A program made the translations under genes and the position numbers. A DNA stretch of 19,264 bases from Dehalococcoidales bacterium (GTDB lineage: Bacteria; Chloroflexota; Dehalococcoidia; Dehalococcoidales; UBA3254): positions 1-19,264 of the forward strand of contig JAFGOB010000078.1 in the NCBI GenBank assembly GCA_016926695.1, given 5' to 3'. Below, piece by piece: positions 14,693 through 19,264 of this stretch. Each line of letters starts with the position of its first letter. Positions within the stretch are counted from its first letter, which is position 1. A model generated the notes under the pieces. That model worked only from the letters and a program-made list of their open reading frames with translations. It made no database searches and was not told where the DNA came from.

Positions 14693-16159
14693 ATGATTGA
14701 ACAAGAAAAGCTGGTAAACATTGTGGGAGCAGCCAACGTAAGCTGTGATCAGGCTGCGCTGAACCAGTACTCCAGGGATGTGAGCTTTGTAAATCCCGTA
14801 AGACCAGCCTGTGTGGTCAAACCTTCCAGCGCGGGAGAGATCAAGCAGATCGTTGCTCTGGCCAATGAAACCTCAACCCCACTCGTACCGGTGAGTTCGG
14901 GGCCTCCTCATTTCCGGGGCGATACAGTTCCCTGTATCGGAGGATCTGTCATGGTCGATTTGAGCGGCATGAAAAAGATCATCAACGTCGATCGGCCTCG
15001 CAGGGTAGCCATGGTCGAGCCGGGTGTGACCTTTGGAGAGCTAATCGCGGCAACCAAGAAAGAGGATATCAGGCTAAATATGCCTCTGTTACCCAGGAGT
15101 ACCAAATCGGTTATAGCCAGTATACTGGAGAGAGAGCCGGTTATTATGCCCAAGTATCAATGGGACGCATCCGATCCCCTGGCCTGTGTTGAGATCTACT
15201 TTGGGGCCGGTGATGAATTCAGGACCGGGCAGGCAGCCGGGCCGGGTAGCGTGGAAGAGCAATGGAAAGTGGGCGGCGTGCAAAAAGCCCCTTACGGACC
15301 GGGCATCGGTTCCTGGCACCGGATGATCCAGGGCTCTCAGGGAACCATGGGAATCGTAACCTGGGCGTCCATGAGATGCGAACTCCTCCCCAAAGTTGAA
15401 GAGCCCTTCGTGGTTGGTTCTGCCAATCTCAAGGCACTGATCGAGATGGCTTCATGGCTCATTCGTCTGAAAGCGGTCAATGAATGCTTCATACTGAACG
15501 ACACCAATATGGCGGCCATTTTTGCCAGGAACTGGCCTGGTGAATATCAAAGCCTGAAAGATAAATTACCCGCGTGGAACCTGTTCTATACGGTTGCCGG
15601 ATATGAAGTATTTCCCGAAGAGAGAGTCAGTGCCTATATCAAAGATATCACTGATTTAACCAAACGGCTGGCATTGGAAACGGGAAAATCAAGCGGCGGA
15701 ATTTCAGCCAATCAAATCCTTAAGGCTGTCCAGAATCCCTGTGAGGAGCCTTACTGGAAAATACGTTATAAGGGAGCCAGTGAGGACATTTTCTTCCTCA
15801 CTCTCAATAACAAAATCGAAGATTCAGTCAAGACCATGAAGGATGCGGCGTCGAAAGCCGGGTATGCTGTTACAGATATGGGTGTTTACATCCAGCCTGT
15901 TGTACAGGGTACCAGCGTCCATTGTGAGTTTAACCTGTTCTACGATCCCGCCAACAAAACTGATGTTAACAAAGTCAAAGGTTTAACCATGGATGCTACC
16001 CGAGCCCTGCTGGCCCGGAATGCCTTTTTCTCCCGTCCTTACGGTGAGGTTACCGATATGATAGTAAACCGTGACGCGGCCACCCGTTCCGTTCAAACCA
16101 AACTCAAGAATATATTTGATCCCAAGGGTATTATGAATCCCGGGAAATTGGGATTCTAA
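14693..16159 (+). CDS. Cassette 2 subunit A: GlcD-like FAD-binding oxidoreductase
   Basis: A 488-residue paralogue of the 2634 gene, alignable end to end with almost no gaps. It keeps SSGPPHFRGDT (68-78), VDLSGMKKI, EPGVTFGEL, ILEREPVIMPKY, QGSQGTMGIV and the C-terminal DPKGIMNPGKL. Differences cluster in the middle, where the substrate side is expected in this fold, so the two copies may act on different substrates. ATG 14693 follows AGGGGGT (14682-14688). It opens the second operon, with the Fe-S subunit gene 52 bases downstream. It should be a cytoplasmic flavin subunit passing electrons to that partner. Confidence 0.85.
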   Translation: MIEQEKLVNIVGAANVSCDQAALNQYSRDVSFVNPVRPACVVKPSSAGEIKQIVALANETSTPLVPVSSGPPHFRGDTVPCIGGSVMVDLSGMKKIINVDRPRRVAMVEPGVTFGELIAATKKEDIRLNMPLLPRSTKSVIASILEREPVIMPKYQWDASDPLACVEIYFGAGDEFRTGQAAGPGSVEEQWKVGGVQKAPYGPGIGSWHRMIQGSQGTMGIVTWASMRCELLPKVEEPFVVGSANLKALIEMASWLIRLKAVNECFILNDTNMAAIFARNWPGEYQSLKDKLPAWNLFYTVAGYEVFPEERVSAYIKDITDLTKRLALETGKSSGGISANQILKAVQNPCEEPYWKIRYKGASEDIFFLTLNNKIEDSVKTMKDAASKAGYAVTDMGVYIQPVVQGTSVHCEFNLFYDPANKTDVNKVKGLTMDATRALLARNAFFSRPYGEVTDMIVNRDAATRSVQTKLKNIFDPKGIMNPGKLGF

Positions 16160-16211
16160 AAAGACATCAACCAGGATGTTGATAATTAATTGAAATTAGG
16201 AGGTAGCGAAT

Positions 16212-17480
16212 ATGGGACTGGAGAAATACCAGGGTGATATAAAGATGTGCTGCCGGTGTTCGGCCTGCAAATTCATACCTATGCAAAAGGTAAAGGGATC
16301 CGATTATTCCTACGTATGTCCCAGCATAGCTAAATATAATTTCCACGCCTATTCAGCCGGCGGAAGACTGAATATCGCCAATTCAATGATGGAGAACGGA
16401 TTCAATTATTCGGATAAAATTCTGGATATCGTGCAAAATTGCCAGATGTGCGGCGCCTGTGGAGTCTCGTGCAACTATGCCATGGACATGGAAGTAATAG
16501 AGCCGATCCAGGAATTCCGCAATAAAACGGTTGAGGACGGCCACACCGTACCCGCATTAGACAAATTGATCGAAAGCCTTGCCAAACAGAATACCATGGT
16601 CCCTGGAGCAGCGGTCAAACGTGGCGACTGGGCAAACGGCCTGAATCTGAAAGATTACACCAAAGAGAAGGTAGATGTTATTTATCATGCAGGCTGCCAG
16701 ACCAGCTACAACAAGGATATGTGGAAGCTTGCCCAGGCCAGCGCCAAAATACTGCAAAAAGCCGGAGTTAACTTCGGCATCGGTGGAGCCAACGAGATTT
16801 GCTGCGGCGGCCGCGCTTATCAAATGGGTTATGAGAAAGCCTTCCTGGACCAGGCCAGGAAATACATGGAAATCATCAAGCAGTCCGGCGCTAAAACACT
16901 GGTCACAAGCTGCGCGGACGGTTATCAAGCCTTCAAAGTACTTTATGACAAGTTCGATCTCAAGGGCGACCTGGAAGTACTGCATATCACAGAGTATATA
17001 GACCGCCTGATCAAAGAGGGTAAACTCAAGCTATCGAAGAATGTAGATATGACGGTAACCTATCATGATCCCTGCCGCCTGGGCCGGTTGGGTGAACCCT
17101 GGATACACTGGGAAGGGAAGCTTCTACCCGGAGGGAGCTTTATGTTCGATCCTCCCAAGACCTACCGCAGAGGCTCCAAAGGTATCTATGAGCCTCCAAG
17201 AAATGTGCTGAAAAGCATTCCCGGGGTCAAGCTCTCAGAGATGGTAAGAATCAAGGAATACGCCTGGTGCTGCGGCGCCGGAGGCGGCGTAATTGAATCA
17301 AACCCGGAGTTCGCTCTATGGACCGCCAGGGAAAGAATTGATGAAGCCCTGGCAACCGGGGCCGATGCCCTGGTAACGGCCTGTCCATGGTGTGAGAAAG
17401 TCTTCAAAGAAGCTGTACAGGGAACCGGAAGCAGCCTGAAGGTGTACGATATTGTTGAACTGGTAGAAGAGTCAATCTAA
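16212..17480 (+). CDS. Cassette 2 subunit F: (Fe-S)-binding protein with an altered first CCG domain
   Basis: A 422-residue paralogue of the 4141 gene, identical in length. The N-terminal cluster motifs are kept (C13-x2-C16-x2-C19, C36-P; C77-x2-C80-x2-C83-x3-C87), as is the second CCG domain (C288, C353-C354-G, C391-x2-C394 with CPWC). In the first CCG domain, C162, C197-C198-G and C234 are present, but the last ligand is Gly237 (codon GGT at 16920-16922) where copy 1 has Cys237. The cluster there may be altered, use another ligand or be missing. ATG 16212 follows AGGAGG (16198-16203) by 8 bases. The role is electron transfer from the flanking flavin subunits. Confidence 0.87.
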   Translation: MGLEKYQGDIKMCCRCSACKFIPMQKVKGSDYSYVCPSIAKYNFHAYSAGGRLNIANSMMENGFNYSDKILDIVQNCQMCGACGVSCNYAMDMEVIEPIQEFRNKTVEDGHTVPALDKLIESLAKQNTMVPGAAVKRGDWANGLNLKDYTKEKVDVIYHAGCQTSYNKDMWKLAQASAKILQKAGVNFGIGGANEICCGGRAYQMGYEKAFLDQARKYMEIIKQSGAKTLVTSCADGYQAFKVLYDKFDLKGDLEVLHITEYIDRLIKEGKLKLSKNVDMTVTYHDPCRLGRLGEPWIHWEGKLLPGGSFMFDPPKTYRRGSKGIYEPPRNVLKSIPGVKLSEMVRIKEYAWCCGAGGGVIESNPEFALWTARERIDEALATGADALVTACPWCEKVFKEAVQGTGSSLKVYDIVELVEESI

Positions 17481-17499
17481 GAAAGGAGGTTTACAAGCA

Positions 17500-18972
17500 A
17501 TGGCTTTAAGCAAAGAAATATATAGAGAATTCGAGGATGTGGTTGGCAAAGAGAACATCTGTGATGATCCTCTGATTATGCCCGCATATTATAACGTCAA
17601 GTTTCTAGCCATAGTCCTTCCCGGGAACACCGCAGAAGTCCAGGCAATAGTTAAACTCTGTAATAAACACAAACTGCCTTTCAGAGCTATATGTACGGGC
17701 TGGACCGGGACGTTCCCCAATGGCCTGATCCTGATGGACCTGCGGCGGATGAACAAGATCATCGAGATCAACGAGGAGAACATGTACGCCGTTGTCGAGC
17801 CGTACGTGATCTCTGCCGAACTACAGGCTGAACTATTCAAGAGAGGCCTGAACGTTTGCATAAAGGGAGCGGGGTCCAACTGCTCGGCCATGCTCAGAGG
17901 TCACGGGGCCATGGACCAGAGCACCAGCGGCGACGACCGCAATCACCTGGCTATAGAGTGGGTGACTCCTTCAGGAGAGCTGGTCAGGTCAGGTTCGCTG
18001 GGCTCCTCGGATGAGTGGTTCAGCGGCGACGGACCGGGTCCCTCCCTGAGATCCATTCTTACCAGTGCCGTCCCACCGGGTGTAACCCCGGGCGTGTTTA
18101 CCAAGGCGGCTGTGAAGGTTTATCCATGGACCGGGCCGGCCCAATATGCACTGGAAGGGAATTCACCCAGGTATATTATGAAAGAGATTCCCGCCAACCT
18201 GATGGGACGCTATTACAGCTTCCCCTCAGTCGACCAGATGTGGAATGCCGAGCTCAAACTTGGTGAAAATGAAATTTGTTACGCGCTTTACGGCTTTAAC
18301 GCAGCCATGGTATCCGCCAATATGTCCACCAGCAACGAGGAAAGAAATGAAGTATTCGCCAAGATAAGCCAGGAGATGAAGGGACCGGGGTTCTTTGTCA
18401 TAATAGCCGGCAACTCCGCCGCAGACTTCGCTTACAAGAAGAAAGCGCTGGAAAAAATCGTCAGCGATGAGAGCGGCGAATCGGTTAAAATGATCGAAGA
18501 TAATCCCGATATTGAAGGCATCCTGATCTGCCAGAATACCCGCATCAGCGGCGCTATCCGCGAGACCTTCCGGCCTGGCGGGGCCTTTAAATCAATTCCC
18601 ATCATGGGGCAGAGAGATGTGAACATACAATGGGCTATCGGCGCCGGAGAAGCCAAGAAGCCTTTGATAACGCAGGGCTTGATCCTGGATGACGGCGGGG
18701 CCTTCTTTGGATGGGGAGTCGAGCAGGGGCATCTGGGCAAGACCGAGATCTTCTGCGCCTTTAATCCTACCAATAAAGTAGCCGAGGACGCCGTTTTGAA
18801 ATGGCAGGCTGAACAGACCGACAGGGCCTTCAGGGAAAATTATTTCGCTTCCACCATGACAACCACACCTGAAATCAACCAGGCCCTTTGCAACTATCAT
18901 GACTGGTGGAGCAAGATCACCAGAGCCATGGACCCCAACGGCGTATCGCCGGAGAGCGGCTCACTGGTCTAG
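17500..18972 (+). CDS. Cassette 2 subunit B: shorter FAD-binding oxidoreductase
   Basis: A 490-residue paralogue of subunit B at 5426, with matching blocks VQAIVKLCNKHKLPF, DLRRMNKIIEINEENMYAVV, GAGSNCSAM, SGDGPGPSLR and FFVIIAGNSA. It is about 22 residues shorter: the segment between the start and the FAD domain is cut down (residues about 27-37), and the loop after CTGW is shortened. The C-terminus is DPNGVSPESGSLV. ATG 17500 follows AAAGGAGG 9 bases upstream and lies only 19 bases after the Fe-S stop, so the two are tightly coupled. The shortening raises the question of whether FAD is bound in the usual way. Substrate is unknown. Confidence 0.8.
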   Translation: MALSKEIYREFEDVVGKENICDDPLIMPAYYNVKFLAIVLPGNTAEVQAIVKLCNKHKLPFRAICTGWTGTFPNGLILMDLRRMNKIIEINEENMYAVVEPYVISAELQAELFKRGLNVCIKGAGSNCSAMLRGHGAMDQSTSGDDRNHLAIEWVTPSGELVRSGSLGSSDEWFSGDGPGPSLRSILTSAVPPGVTPGVFTKAAVKVYPWTGPAQYALEGNSPRYIMKEIPANLMGRYYSFPSVDQMWNAELKLGENEICYALYGFNAAMVSANMSTSNEERNEVFAKISQEMKGPGFFVIIAGNSAADFAYKKKALEKIVSDESGESVKMIEDNPDIEGILICQNTRISGAIRETFRPGGAFKSIPIMGQRDVNIQWAIGAGEAKKPLITQGLILDDGGAFFGWGVEQGHLGKTEIFCAFNPTNKVAEDAVLKWQAEQTDRAFRENYFASTMTTTPEINQALCNYHDWWSKITRAMDPNGVSPESGSLV

Positions 18973-19004
18973 TCACACCGACATCAATTCCGCAGCATGC
19001 AGTC

Positions 19005-19038
19005 AGGGAGGGAGCCGGCAGCGGCCCCCTCCCTTTTT
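19005..19038 (+). terminator. Rho-independent terminator of redox cassette 2
   Basis: A GC-rich stem pairs AGGGAGGG (19005-19012) with CCCTCCCT (19027-19034), then after one A/C mismatch GCCG (19014-19017) with CGGC (19022-19025), around a GCAG loop. A run of five T (19034-19038) follows. It starts 33 bases after the subunit B stop. Confidence 0.88.
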
Positions 19039-19201
19039 CGGGCACATCTTCCACAAGTGCTCAGGAAATGGGTGATTCAATCATCTTAACAAAATCCATC
19101 TCCCATCTTCCCCCATGTCGACCAAAGGTCACGAGGGAAGAAGCTGATCGGCGCCCTGATAAAAGCCCATCCATTTTTCTGTCTACACCGGTCTGAGAGA
19201 G

Positions 19202-19244
19202 CCGCAGTTCCGGTTAGTATAGAGCCAATGTTCCGGAACTGCGG
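19202..19244. repeat. Perfect 12-bp inverted repeat near the right edge
   Basis: CCGCAGTTCCGG (19202-19213) and CCGGAACTGCGG (19233-19244) are exact inverted repeats separated by 19 bases. A GGAGGTG at 19258-19264 runs off the window and could be the ribosome binding site or start of the next gene, which would place the repeat in its leader. Function is unknown. The rest of 19039-19264 shows nothing I can support. Confidence 0.5.
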
Positions 19245-19264
19245 GAACCATCCTTCCGGAGGTG

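Noticed and set aside
18906..19196. A 96-residue plus-strand frame at the end of cassette 2
   Set aside because: It overlaps the end of subunit B in another frame and runs through the terminator hairpin.

Overview
The window looks like the chromosome of an anaerobic, selenoprotein-making bacterium, most likely a Firmicute of the Peptococcaceae/Desulfotomaculum type. The hints are strong AGGAGG-type ribosome binding sites before most genes, an in-frame UGA that reads as selenocysteine, a methylmalonyl-CoA mutase split into separate catalytic and B12-binding subunits, and the abundance of glycolate-oxidase-like flavin/iron-sulfur enzymes. The assignment is an inference; no rRNA or other taxonomic marker is present. 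I see no IS element, CRISPR array or tRNA.

Layout. At the left end, on the minus strand, lies a UGSC-family selenoprotein (301-1965) whose reading frame is interrupted by a UGA codon in a D-U-G-A-C motif. A standard ORF caller splits it into two pieces. Divergent from it, across a ~670-base spacer, is redox cassette 1 (2634-6964): a GlcD-like FAD protein (A), a two-CCG-domain iron-sulfur protein (F), and a second FAD-domain protein (B). A GC-rich hairpin separates this from a convergent minus-strand operon (10363-7083) carrying meaB, the mutase large subunit, the B12-binding subunit and the epimerase, which together interconvert methylmalonyl-CoA and succinyl-CoA. Then come a stand-alone cyclic-nucleotide-binding protein with a long, possibly structured leader, a small DUF2934 protein, a BaiN/HI0933-type flavoprotein, a coiled-coil protein of unknown function, and a MarR regulator preceded by a perfect consensus sigma-70 promoter with a palindrome at its start site. 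Redox cassette 2 (14693-18972), a full paralogue of cassette 1 in the same A-F-B order, follows and ends in a clean rho-independent terminator.

How the parts may work together. The methylmalonyl-CoA operon implies propionate or odd-chain/branched-chain acyl-CoA metabolism. The two A-F-B cassettes resemble GlcD-GlcF-GlcE oxidases: flavin subunits would oxidise an unknown, probably organic-acid, substrate and pass electrons through the iron-sulfur subunit to a membrane carrier or another electron acceptor. The selenoprotein beside cassette 1 may be a partner. The MarR regulator beside cassette 2 probably controls itself and may control the cassette. These links rest on gene proximity only. The most notable items are the missed selenoprotein with its candidate SECIS hairpin, the duplicated three-subunit redox cassette with a lost cluster cysteine in one copy, and the promoter/operator/hairpin arrangement before marR.
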